Source of the DNA: Candidatus Zipacnadia bacterium
Lineage (GTDB): Bacteria; Armatimonadota; Zipacnadia; Zipacnadales; UBA5352
Reading direction: 5' to 3'
NCBI GenBank assembly: GCA_029820915.1
Contig: JALGUI010000093.1
Location: 1 to 8,386, forward strand
DNA length: 8,386 bases
The position numbers were made by a program, and so were the translations under genes. Under the pieces are notes generated by a model that worked only from the letters and a program-made list of their open reading frames with translations, was not told the DNA's origin and did no database searches. Below are positions 1 to 6,941 of this stretch, piece after piece; position 1 is the stretch's first letter, and each line of letters opens with the position of its first letter.

Positions 1-1
1 G

Positions 2-811
2 GCCGACGCCCGCGCGCGCGACCTCAGCGCGGCCATGCGCTACAGCCTCGAGGGCGGCAAGCGGCTGCGTGGCGTGCTGGTGATGCGGTCCGCCGCGACC
101 TTCGGCGTCGAGCCCGCGGCCGTCCTGCCCTCCGCGTGCGCCTTCGAGATGCTCCACGCCGCGACGCTCGTGCACGATGACCTCCCCTGCATTGACGACT
201 CCGACCTGCGCCGGGGCCGCCCGTCCTGCCACGTCGCCTTCCACGAGCACACCGCCCTGCTGGCCGCCGATGCGCTGATCATCGGCGCCTTCGAGGCCCT
301 GGCGCGTCAGACCGAGGGCTCCGACCCGGGACGCGTGGTGCGGGTGGTCCGGGAGTTCGCCGAATTCACGGGCGCCGCCGGTCTGATCGGGGGCGAGCAG
401 GCGGACATCATAGGCGAGACGCTCGCCCCGGACCTCGACCTGCTGCGCTTCATCCACGCCAACAAGACCGCCAAGCTCATCTGCGCGGCCTGCCGCACCG
501 GCGCCATCCTCGCCGGCGCGTCGGACGGCGGGCTGGGCACGATGTCCGAGTACGGGATGAGCCTGGGCCTGCTCTTCCAGGTGACCGACGACATTCTCGA
601 CGTGGTGGGCGACGAGGACGTGCTCGGCAAGCCCACCGGCGCCGACGCCGCGGCGGGCAAGCAGACCTGGCCGGCCGCGGCGGGGCTGGACGGCGCGCGC
701 GAGGAGGCGCGCCGCCTGGCCGACGAGGCGATGGACACCGCCGGACGCCTGCCGGCGGAGGTCGAGTTCTGGCGCTCCATGGCCGACCTGGTGGTGTCAC
801 GGGAGAAATGA
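2..811 (+). CDS. Polyprenyl diphosphate synthase (GGPP/FPP synthase type), 5' partial
   Basis: Trans-isoprenyl diphosphate synthase, which condenses IPP with allylic diphosphates to make C15-C20 chains. The reading frame is open to the window edge; codons before the ATG at 35 read ADARARDLSA and join smoothly to the family motif AMRYSLEGGKRLR, so the true start lies upstream and 269 residues are visible. Seen, numbering from the first full codon: GGKRLR at 18-23; first Asp-rich motif DDLPCIDDSD with D59, D60 and D65; LRRGRP at 69-74; NKTAKL at 154-159; second Asp-rich motif DDILD at 196-200, then GKPTGAD. The DDxxxxD spacing, together with Ala and Thr five and four residues before the first Asp (where FPP synthases usually have an aromatic residue at -5), resembles CrtE-type GGPP synthases. 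A C20 product is therefore favoured, but this is inference. The stop overlaps the ispH start (ATGA). Confidence 0.95.
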   Translation, partial: ADARARDLSAAMRYSLEGGKRLRGVLVMRSAATFGVEPAAVLPSACAFEMLHAATLVHDDLPCIDDSDLRRGRPSCHVAFHEHTALLAADALIIGAFEALARQTEGSDPGRVVRVVREFAEFTGAAGLIGGEQADIIGETLAPDLDLLRFIHANKTAKLICAACRTGAILAGASDGGLGTMSEYGMSLGLLFQVTDDILDVVGDEDVLGKPTGADAAAGKQTWPAAAGLDGAREEARRLADEAMDTAGRLPAEVEFWRSMADLVVSREK

Positions 812-1668
812 GCCGGCTGCGCATCATCGGTGTTGACGAGGCGGGCTTCTGCTTCGGTGTGAAGCGGGCCCTACAGCTCGCGCGGGAGGCCACCGACAGG
901 CACCCTGAGGTCGCCTGCCTCGGGCCGCTGATCCACAACCGCCAGGTGGTCGAGGGCCTCGAGCGGCGCGGCATGCGCGTGGTCGAGGGCATCTCCGACG
1001 TACCGTCGGGCGCCGCCGCCCTGATCCGGGCGCACGGTGCCGGGCCGCAGGTCTACGAGCAGGCCCGCGAGCGCGGCATCAAGCTCATCGACGCCACCTG
1101 CCCCTTTGTGCGCCGCGTCCAGCAGGCGGCTGCACGCTTCGTGGACGAGAAGTACCAGGTGCTCGTGCTGGGTGACCGCGATCACCCCGAAGCGCAGGCG
1201 ATCGTCGCACATGCGGGCGGCCTCGCCACCATCATCGAGAACGCCGATGAGCTCGAGGGGCTCGACATCCACGATCGCGTTGCGGTGGTCTGCCAGAGCA
1301 CACAGCGGCTCGCGACGCTCCAGGAGTTGGTGGCGGCGCTGTTACGCTATGTGCGCGAGCTGCGCATCGCCAACACCATCTGCGACGCGACATCGAAGCG
1401 CCAGCACGCCTCTGTGCGCGTGGCTTCGCAGGTGGACCTGATGATCGTCATCGGTGGCTACCATAGCGCGAACACGAGCCGCCTCGCGCAGATCTGTCGC
1501 GAGGCGGGCCCCCGCACCGAGCACATTGAGACCGCCGACGAGCTGCGGTCGGAGTGGCTCGAGGGCGTCGAGGCCGTCGGCATCACGGCCGGCGCCTCGA
1601 CCCCCACCGACGCGGTGGAGGCCGTGCGGGAGCGGCTGCTCGAGATGGCCGGCGAGGAGTCGCGGTAG
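808..1668 (+). CDS. ispH: 4-hydroxy-3-methylbut-2-enyl diphosphate reductase (IspH/LytB)
   Basis: Cytosolic iron-sulfur enzyme for the last step of the methylerythritol phosphate pathway: it reduces HMBPP to IPP and DMAPP. At 286 residues it is within the usual family length. The three cluster-binding cysteines are visible in their family contexts: C15 (GFCFGVKRAL), C98 (IDATCPFV) and C192 (NTICDATSKRQ). Other substrate-pocket residues are present: H43 (LIHNRQVV), H76 (RAHGAG), H126 and E128 (DHPEAQ), T165, the GGYHSANTSRL segment at 216-226, and S264 in TAGASTP. The segment reads Tyr-His where many homologues have Lys-Asn (GGKNSSNT), a minor variation. The start ATG at 808 overlaps the stop of the upstream prenyl synthase by 4 bases, so translation is probably coupled and the substrate supplier sits beside its consumer. 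Confidence 0.97.
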   Translation: MSRLRIIGVDEAGFCFGVKRALQLAREATDRHPEVACLGPLIHNRQVVEGLERRGMRVVEGISDVPSGAAALIRAHGAGPQVYEQARERGIKLIDATCPFVRRVQQAAARFVDEKYQVLVLGDRDHPEAQAIVAHAGGLATIIENADELEGLDIHDRVAVVCQSTQRLATLQELVAALLRYVRELRIANTICDATSKRQHASVRVASQVDLMIVIGGYHSANTSRLAQICREAGPRTEHIETADELRSEWLEGVEAVGITAGASTPTDAVEAVRERLLEMAGEESR

Positions 1669-1719
1669 CCACTCCCGGCCGCGGCGTCGCCCTTCCACCG
1701 CCGGGCCGGGCAGATCACC

Positions 1720-1725
1720 GGAGGT
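1720..1725 (+). promoter_or_regulatory. Ribosome binding site for the phosphotransbutyrylase gene
   Basis: GGAGGT lies 7 bases before the ATG at 1733. It decides the start: the same frame is open far upstream inside ispH, but those codons are out-of-frame ispH sequence and have no homology to the family. Confidence 0.8.
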
Positions 1726-1732
1726 GCAGACG

Positions 1733-2674
1733 ATGATCCGGACCCTGGACGATATCGTTGCCGCGGTGCGCGACCGCCCGATGAAGACGGTCGCCGTCGC
1801 CGTCGCCGAGCACGAGAGCGTGCTCGGGGCGATCAGGCAGGCCGGGGAGTGGGGGATCGCCGAGGCCGTGCTGGTGGGCGATCGCGATGAGATCGCCGCC
1901 GAGGCCGAGAAGGCCGAGCTCGACCTCGCGCACGTCTCGGTCATCCACGAGCCGAGCGACCTGCGCGCCGCCGCCACCGCCACCGAGTTGGTCAGCTCCG
2001 GCCGCGCCGACATCCTCATGAAGGGCCAGATCCACACCGACGACTTCCTGCGCGCGGTGCTCGACAAGGAGAAGGGCCTGCGCGGCGGCTACCTCATGAG
2101 CCACGTCTTCATCCTCGAGACCACGGCGCTCGGCCGGCTGACCATGGTGACCGACGGGGCGATGAACATCGCGCCGGACCTGGTCGCGAAGGCCGCCATC
2201 ATCCTCAACGCCGTGTACCTGGCGCAACTGCTGGGCGTCGAGGAGCCGAAGGTCGGCGTGCTGGCGGCGACCGAGGTGGTCAACCCGGACATGCAGGCGA
2301 CGGTGGACGCGGCGGTGCTGTCCAAGATGTCCGAGCGTCGCCAGTTCCCCTCGTGCTGCATCGACGGCCCCTTCGCGCTCGACAACGCCGTCTCGGAGCT
2401 GGCCGCGCAGATCAAGCGCATCGGCGGCCCGGTCGCCGGCAACTGCGACATCCTGCTGGTCCCCGCCATCGAGGCCGGCAACATGCTCGCCAAGAGCTTC
2501 GTCTACCTGGGCGGGGGGCGCGTGGCGGGTGTGCTGGTCGGCGCTTCGGCGCCGGTAGTGCTGACCTCGCGCGCGGACACCGCCGAGTCCAAGCTCTACT
2601 CCATCGCCACGGCGGTGCTCATGGCCGACATGCGCCGCGCCGGCCGGCTGAAGATCGGCAAGGTGCACTTCTGA
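1733..2674 (+). CDS. ptb: Phosphate acetyl/butyryltransferase family protein
   Basis: Member of the PTA/PTB family, which interconverts acyl-CoA plus phosphate with acyl phosphate plus CoA in the cytosol. The 313-residue length fits phosphate butyryltransferases and is somewhat short for dedicated acetyl enzymes. Family motifs seen: LMKGQIHTDDFLRAVL at 95-110, GYLMSHVFILE at 119-129, DGAMNIAPDL at 141-150, VLAATEVVNPDMQAT at 176-190, DGPFALDNA at 211-219, VPAIEAGNMLAKS at 243-255, and SAPVVLTSRADTAESK from 272 onward. The ATG at 1733 is chosen for its GGAGGT ribosome site and because the family N-terminus begins here. The usual partner, a butyrate or acetate kinase, is not in the window on either side, so the physiological acyl group cannot be inferred from context. 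It follows ispH after 64 bases and may share its transcript. The symbol refers to the family, not to proven butyryl specificity. Confidence 0.9.
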   Translation: MIRTLDDIVAAVRDRPMKTVAVAVAEHESVLGAIRQAGEWGIAEAVLVGDRDEIAAEAEKAELDLAHVSVIHEPSDLRAAATATELVSSGRADILMKGQIHTDDFLRAVLDKEKGLRGGYLMSHVFILETTALGRLTMVTDGAMNIAPDLVAKAAIILNAVYLAQLLGVEEPKVGVLAATEVVNPDMQATVDAAVLSKMSERRQFPSCCIDGPFALDNAVSELAAQIKRIGGPVAGNCDILLVPAIEAGNMLAKSFVYLGGGRVAGVLVGASAPVVLTSRADTAESKLYSIATAVLMADMRRAGRLKIGKVHF

Positions 2675-2743
2675 CCGCACCGGAAGGAGCGCGCCGGACG
2701 CGGGGGGAACCAACAGACGACGGCATTCGAGAAGGCAACACGC

Positions 2744-2750
2744 GGAGAGG
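2744..2750 (+). promoter_or_regulatory. Ribosome binding site for the sugar isomerase gene
   Basis: GGAGAGG lies 8 bases before the ATG at 2759. It overlaps the GTG at 2750, which favours the ATG at 2759 over the longer GTG start. The rest of the 84-base gap contains a GGAAGGAG stretch near 2684 but no convincing promoter or hairpin. Confidence 0.7.
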
Positions 2751-2758
2751 TGTGCGAG

Positions 2759-3637
2759 ATGTTTAAGCTCAGCGCCATCAGTGACGAGATCTCTCAGGAC
2801 TTCCAGCGCGTCGTGGACGTGTGCCGCGAGTTCGACGTGCCGATGATCGAGCCGCGCTCGGTCTGGGATACCGCCCCGCAGGACCTCACCGACGAGCAGG
2901 TCGCGGAGATGAAGCGCATTCTCGACGAGGCCGGCATGGGCGTGTGCGCCATCGCCTCGCCCTTCCTCAAGTGCGACCTGGGTGACGAGGAGCAGTACGC
3001 CGAGCACATCGCCATCCTGCGCCGCTGCATAGAGATCGGTCGCACGCTCGGCACCAACATCATCCGTGGCTTCACCTTCTGGAAGACGGGACCGGCCGAG
3101 GCCGTCTGGCAGCAGATCATCGACGCCTTCGACGAGCCGATCAGGATCTGTGAGGCGGAAGACGCGTACCTGGGGATCGAGAACGAGGCGTCCACGCACA
3201 TCGCGACCGCCGCCGAGGCCGAGCGGCTCTACGCCGATTTGGGGACCGACCGCGTGAAGGCCATCTGGGACCCGGCGAACGAGGTGTACGCCGAGGACGG
3301 AGAGGTGCCCTTCCCGGACGCCTTCGAGCGCATGAGGCCGAACCTGATCCACGTGCACATCAAGGACGCCGTGCGCACTCCGGGCGGCGAGGACTCGGCG
3401 CGCTGCGTGCCCGTGGGCATCGGCGGCTACATCGACTACCCGGCCCAGTTCCGCGCGCTCATGGACATGGGCTATGAGGGCGCCTGCTCGCTCGAGACCC
3501 ACTGGCGGCCCGCCGTCCAGCTCGACGAGGCCCTGCTCAACCGCCCGGGTGGCGCCGCCTTCAGCGAGGGCGGCGAGTACGCCTCCCGCGTGTGCCTCGA
3601 GAACATCCGCGAGATGCTCAAGATCGTCACCGGCTGA
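2759..3637 (+). CDS. Sugar phosphate isomerase/epimerase (xylose isomerase-like TIM barrel)
   Basis: Predicted divalent-metal TIM-barrel enzyme of the AP-endonuclease 2 / xylose isomerase-like superfamily. Its members isomerise or epimerise sugars and polyols (for example hydroxypyruvate isomerase, tagatose epimerase, inosose dehydratase). In the 292-residue product the strand-end metal-ligand pattern is visible: Glu in GIENEAS (E141 or E143), Asp in WDPANE (D171), His in IHVHIKD (H198 or H200), and Glu in SLETHW (E246). The N-terminus KLSAISDEISQDF is typical of bacterial members. The start is the ATG at 2759, supported by GGAGAGG; a GTG start at 2750 would add three residues. The substrate cannot be told from sequence. 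The neighbours, a phosphotransbutyrylase and a HAD phosphatase, fit general carbon metabolism but define no pathway. Confidence 0.87.
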   Translation: MFKLSAISDEISQDFQRVVDVCREFDVPMIEPRSVWDTAPQDLTDEQVAEMKRILDEAGMGVCAIASPFLKCDLGDEEQYAEHIAILRRCIEIGRTLGTNIIRGFTFWKTGPAEAVWQQIIDAFDEPIRICEAEDAYLGIENEASTHIATAAEAERLYADLGTDRVKAIWDPANEVYAEDGEVPFPDAFERMRPNLIHVHIKDAVRTPGGEDSARCVPVGIGGYIDYPAQFRALMDMGYEGACSLETHWRPAVQLDEALLNRPGGAAFSEGGEYASRVCLENIREMLKIVTG

Positions 3638-3712
3638 CCCACACGGAGCCGACGTCCGGCCCCACGCCCGCTCCGGCGCGGCGGGGGGCCGACATGTCCG
3701 CTCACGACCGAG

Positions 3713-4552
3713 ATGACACAGACGATGCCCGACATCCGGCTCATCGCCGTGGACCTCGACAAGACCCTGCTGGACGAGGACCTGCGGGTGCCCGAGCGCA
3801 ACCGCGCGGCGCTGGCGGCCGCGGCCGAGCGGGGCGTCACCGTCGCCATCGCCACCGGCCGCACGCACGAGTCCGCGGCCCGCTTCGCGCGTCGGCTCGG
3901 TCTCGACGCCCCGGTCATATCGTACAACGGGGCCATGATCCGCCGGCTCGACGATCCCGAGCCCATGCGCCACGTGCGCCTGCCCGCGCAACTTGCGGCC
4001 GAGATCGTCGAGTTGCTGGTGCGGGACATGACGGACTTCGTGTACTTCCTCGACGGCGAGCTGTACGTGCAGCGCTTCGACCACTGGGCGCGGGGCTATC
4101 TTGCGCGCACCGGCGACCTGCCGCGGGTGGCGGGCGACATTCGCCGCTTCGCCGGCGCCGAGCCCACCAAGCTGCTGCTGCTCGGCACACCGGAGCAGAC
4201 GCTCGAGCGCTACGAGCTCTTCACCGCGCGCTTCGGCGAGCGCATCTACGCGACGATCTCGCTGCCCGAGTACATGGAGATCCTTGCTCCGGAGGCCACC
4301 AAGGCTACGGCGCTGCGCTGGTTGGCCGGTCACCTCGGCGTTCCGATCGAGAACACGATGGCGCTGGGCGACAGCCTCAACGACCTCGAGATAGTGCAGG
4401 CGGCGGGGGTCGGCGTCTTCATGCCCACCGCCGAGGAGCACCTGCGCGCGCAGGCCGACTTCGTGCCGTCCGATCCGCGCGCCGGGGTGGCGGAGGCGGT
4501 CGAGGCGCTGGTGCTCGGCCACGGCGCCGCATCTGAGAGCGGCGGGGAGTGA
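3713..4552 (+). CDS. Cof-type HAD-IIB phosphatase
   Basis: Cytosolic haloacid dehalogenase-superfamily hydrolase of the Cof/YbiV-like type, expected to dephosphorylate sugar phosphates or similar small metabolites. All four HAD motifs are seen in the 279 residues: motif I DLDKTLL (nucleophile D14 and acid D16), motif II ATGRT (T48), motif III Lys in EATKATAL (K197), and motif IV GDSLND (D220, D224). The YNGA at 71-74 marks the entry to the C2-type cap, which runs roughly 85-185. Motif I has Lys where DxDGT is usual; both catalytic aspartates remain, so activity is expected. No clear Shine-Dalgarno sequence precedes either ATG at 3713 or ATG at 3725, and the latter would remove four residues. 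The J-domain gene starts one base after the stop, so the two are probably cotranslated. Confidence 0.93.
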   Translation: MTQTMPDIRLIAVDLDKTLLDEDLRVPERNRAALAAAAERGVTVAIATGRTHESAARFARRLGLDAPVISYNGAMIRRLDDPEPMRHVRLPAQLAAEIVELLVRDMTDFVYFLDGELYVQRFDHWARGYLARTGDLPRVAGDIRRFAGAEPTKLLLLGTPEQTLERYELFTARFGERIYATISLPEYMEILAPEATKATALRWLAGHLGVPIENTMALGDSLNDLEIVQAAGVGVFMPTAEEHLRAQADFVPSDPRAGVAEAVEALVLGHGAASESGGE

Positions 4553-4553
4553 G

Positions 4554-5369
4554 ATGGAGACGGCCCACGCGGACGTGGACTACTACGAGGTTCTGCAGGT
4601 CCACGAGCGGGCTATCAGCGAGGTCATCGACAAGGCCTACCGCGTGCTGGTGCGCAAGTATCACCCCGATGTGCATCCTCCCGACAGGCGGTCGTGGGCG
4701 CACTCGAAGATGGCGCTGCTCAACGTCGCCTACGACATCCTTAGCGATCCGGTGCGTCGCGGCGAATACGACGCCGCCCGACGGCTCGGACGCGGCCGCG
4801 TGGTGGTCGAGGATCGGGCGACGGCGCCCGGGCGTGTCGTCAAGTGCTTCAACCACCCCAAGCGTCAGGCGCTGAAGTTCTGCTGGCATTGCGGCCGCCC
4901 CATCTGCGCCGAGTGCTTCGGGGCGGAGAGCCACGGCCACACCATCTGCGTGCCCTGCGCCATGGTCATGGAGCGCGAGCGGCGCTGGCGGGCCGGGATG
5001 GAGGTCGAGGAGGCCGAGCCGGTGCGGCGCGACGGCCTGCGCATGGGCACACCGGGCCTGCTCTCGCACCACGCACTCACGGCCGTCCTGCTCGGCGCCA
5101 TCCTGTGGTCGGTCCACGCGATTGCGCTGGCCTTCGGCAACACCCAGCGCCAGGCGCTGCTGCTGGTGTTGGGCCTCGGCGTCGTCTTCCTCGTGCTCGT
5201 AGTGCAGCGGCTGACGTGGCGCGTCCTCTGCCCGTCGTGCGGCGCCGCCGTCGGGCATGCCGCCTTCCGCGTCCACGCGCCCTGGCACGAGTTCCTCGCG
5301 CCACACCCCATCTGCCCGAAGTGCGGTCGCCGCTTCAAGGCCGCCGAGCTCAATCAGACCTTCGACTGA
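4554..5369 (+). CDS. Membrane-anchored J-domain protein with B-box-like and zinc-ribbon modules
   Basis: Predicted Hsp70 (DnaK) co-chaperone of the J-only class, 271 residues. Seen in order: J domain at about 8-74 with the HPD signature at 37-39 (RKYHPDV), which stimulates DnaK ATPase; a Cys/His cluster at 98-135 (C98, H101, C110, C113, C118, C121, H127 or H129, C132, C135) spaced like a B-box zinc finger; two hydrophobic helices at about 165-184 and 191-208 with a short GNTQRQ turn; and a zinc ribbon with CPSC at 216-219 and CPKC at 254-257. There is no Gly/Phe region and no DnaJ substrate-binding domain. A helical hairpin would place both ends in the cytoplasm (inference). The start follows a GGGGAG stretch and lies one base after the HAD stop. 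The client is unknown; the zinc modules suggest protein or nucleic acid binding near the membrane. Confidence 0.9.
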   Translation: METAHADVDYYEVLQVHERAISEVIDKAYRVLVRKYHPDVHPPDRRSWAHSKMALLNVAYDILSDPVRRGEYDAARRLGRGRVVVEDRATAPGRVVKCFNHPKRQALKFCWHCGRPICAECFGAESHGHTICVPCAMVMERERRWRAGMEVEEAEPVRRDGLRMGTPGLLSHHALTAVLLGAILWSVHAIALAFGNTQRQALLLVLGLGVVFLVLVVQRLTWRVLCPSCGAAVGHAAFRVHAPWHEFLAPHPICPKCGRRFKAAELNQTFD

Positions 5370-5370
5370 G

Positions 5371-5383
5371 CCTGCGGGGCAGG
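5371..5383 (+). repeat. Short hairpin after the J-domain gene, followed by a CGG run
   Basis: CCTGC-GGG-GCAGG is a 5-bp stem with a 3-base loop, two bases after the stop codon. It has no T-run, so it is not a standard intrinsic terminator. It is followed at 5389-5400 by four CGG triplets. The remainder of this 87-base gap shows nothing clear apart from a GGGGCGAG just before the next start. Confidence 0.35.
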
Positions 5384-5456
5384 AGCCGCGGCGGCGGCGG
5401 CGAACACCGGATACGTGACGGACATCGCACGGATCGCTGAGTGAGTGGGGCGAGCT

Positions 5457-6872
5457 ATGCCCCGAGGTCATCTCGCAGCGGCCGCGCTCATCGTGCTGGT
5501 CGGCACGGGTCCGGTAAGCGCGGCATTCGACGCCGACGTCCTGCGTCGGCTCATCGTCATCGACGACCGCGAGGTCGCCCCCATCGTCGCGGCTCGCGTG
5601 GACTGGGCCGGCGAGGCGCTGATCGTCGGAGGCTGGGAACACTGGCCCGACCGCCCGGTCATCCTAGCCCACGGCGCGGGGCTCGACGTCCCGTGGTTCC
5701 CCGACCCCGCGCACCCGCCCGTGTTCGCCATCGACGCGGGCGGCCACGCAGTGGCGGCGTGGCGGCGATCCGGCGAAGGTGGCGTGCTGCTTGCGTCGCT
5801 GCGCCTCTCCGACGGCAGGCTCACCCTCCTCGACCCCGCGGTCACGTGCGCCACCCCTGGGCCGCTCATCGCCATGGCCGACGGCTCGGTCGTCGCCGCC
5901 TGCCCGCTGGCGTCGGGGACGACCGAGGTCCGGCGCTTCATCGCCGCCACCCCCAGCGCGGTCCTCGCGCAACTGCCACACCCGGGCTGCGACGACCTCG
6001 TGGCCGATGGCGATGGCGAGCACGTGCTGGCCATGTGCCCGGGCGATCCCCCGCGCGCGTACCGCATCAGCACCGTCACCGGCCTGTGGGCCGAAGCGGA
6101 TGTGGGCGCCGCACCCCGGCAGGAGGGCCTGGTTCCGGGCGTCGAGTTTGACCGAGCCGCGGGGCGGATCGTCCGCCCCGTGGACGGGGAGCGCGTGATC
6201 CTGGCCGAGGACGTCTCGGCCGCCTGCGGCTCTCCGGACGGGCGCGCCATGATCGCCGCCCGCCCGGATGGGCTGTACGCGCTCGACGCGTTCGGCCAGG
6301 CCGGCAGGCGTCTGTGGGGCGCCGCTGCGGGGCCCGGCGAGGGATCGCTGCTGAGCTGGTCGGGCGATGGCGTGCGCGTGGCCCACTGTCGCCGCGACGG
6401 CGACCAGGGCAGCGTCCGGCTGGCGACCCTGGGCACCGAGGAGGTCGTCGTGCGGCTGCGCTTCCCGGAGGGGAGCGCCATCGGCGAGGGCACCCGGATC
6501 TGGGTCGCTGAGCGCTTCCACGTGGACGCCGCCGGGATGATCGTCGAGCCGGTCTGGGCCACGCTCAAGGCCCTGTTGCGTGTGCGGCAGGCGGTGCGGA
6601 CACAGGAGGGCGTCATCTGCACGGCGGTCAGCGAGGGCGTGGAGGGCGGCGTCGTCGAGCGGCTGACGGGCAGCAACGACCCGCCCCCGGGCTCGGCGGC
6701 GGACAGCCGCATCTTGATCGGCACCGGCCATGAGTCGCCCGCCGCCTGGATGTACACCTTCAGCGCCGACCCGGGCGAGGGGCTCGCGGGCTGGGTGGAG
6801 GGCGGTCGGGTGACCGGCACGCCGCTGTCGGTGACGGTGACCCGCAAGCGGCTGCCGCCGCTGAGCGGTTGA
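5457..6872 (+). CDS. Secreted protein of unknown function, probably beta-propeller
   Basis: I do not recognise a named family. The 471-residue product starts with a Sec-type signal peptide: MPRGH, a hydrophobic core from 6 to about 16, and a likely cleavage after VSA at residue 22, so it is exported. The rest is rich in short strands with Gly/Asp turns. Two segments resemble the blade motif of TolB/WD40-like propellers: SPDGRAMIAARPDGLYALD at 259-277 and WSGDGVRVAHCRRDGD at 301-316. Seven cysteines are spread through the mature chain (131, 149, 178, 194, 257, 311, 388), compatible with disulfides outside the cytoplasm. No enzyme motif is seen. ATG 5457 is preferred over the in-frame GTG at 5445 because it follows GGGGCGAG and gives a compact signal peptide. 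The function is not set by its neighbours. Confidence 0.8.
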   Translation: MPRGHLAAAALIVLVGTGPVSAAFDADVLRRLIVIDDREVAPIVAARVDWAGEALIVGGWEHWPDRPVILAHGAGLDVPWFPDPAHPPVFAIDAGGHAVAAWRRSGEGGVLLASLRLSDGRLTLLDPAVTCATPGPLIAMADGSVVAACPLASGTTEVRRFIAATPSAVLAQLPHPGCDDLVADGDGEHVLAMCPGDPPRAYRISTVTGLWAEADVGAAPRQEGLVPGVEFDRAAGRIVRPVDGERVILAEDVSAACGSPDGRAMIAARPDGLYALDAFGQAGRRLWGAAAGPGEGSLLSWSGDGVRVAHCRRDGDQGSVRLATLGTEEVVVRLRFPEGSAIGEGTRIWVAERFHVDAAGMIVEPVWATLKALLRVRQAVRTQEGVICTAVSEGVEGGVVERLTGSNDPPPGSAADSRILIGTGHESPAAWMYTFSADPGEGLAGWVEGGRVTGTPLSVTVTRKRLPPLSG

Positions 6873-6897
6873 TCCGTGGCGCGCGATGTGCTAACCT
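6869..6897 (+). promoter_or_regulatory. Weak candidate promoter before the cupin gene
   Basis: TTGATC (6869-6874) and TAACCT (6892-6897) are 17 bases apart, and TGC directly before the second box makes an extended -10. The -10 box matches consensus at only three of six positions. The -35 box overlaps the stop codon of the secreted-protein gene. This is a tentative assignment. Confidence 0.3.
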
Positions 6898-6901
6898 GCC
6901 G

Positions 6902-6913
6902 GGCGGGCCCGCC
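6902..6913. repeat. Perfect 12-base palindrome in the leader of the cupin gene
   Basis: GGCGGGCCCGCC is its own reverse complement, between the candidate promoter at 6869-6897 and the ribosome site at 6932. It could be an operator or a chance product of high GC. No T-run follows, so it is not a standard terminator. Confidence 0.35.
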
Positions 6914-6931
6914 GGGGGAGCCGGCCTGAGC

Positions 6932-6936
6932 GGAGG
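6932..6936 (+). promoter_or_regulatory. Ribosome binding site for the cupin gene
   Basis: GGAGG lies 5 bases before the ATG at 6942 and fixes this as the start. Confidence 0.75.
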
Positions 6937-6941
6937 CGACG

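Noticed and set aside
1454..1732. Upstream extension of the phosphotransbutyrylase frame into ispH
   Set aside because: The extension is Arg/Ser/Pro-rich out-of-frame ispH sequence, and a good ribosome site precedes the ATG at 1733.
1715..4522. A 935-codon open frame on the minus strand across ptb, the isomerase and the HAD gene
   Set aside because: It mirrors three well-supported genes; long antisense frames are expected when codons end in G or C. Its translation is His/Arg/Gly-rich with no recognisable domain.
3592..4536. A 314-codon + strand frame overlapping the HAD gene
   Set aside because: Arg/Ala/Gly-rich shadow in another frame of a gene with all four HAD motifs.
5371..5402. Hairpin plus CGG run as an intrinsic terminator
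   Set aside because: The stem is only 5 bp and no T-run follows; it is kept only as a weak repeat feature.
4419..5642. A 407-codon minus-strand open frame opposite the J-domain gene
   Set aside because: The + strand encodes intact HPD and zinc motifs; the antisense product has none.
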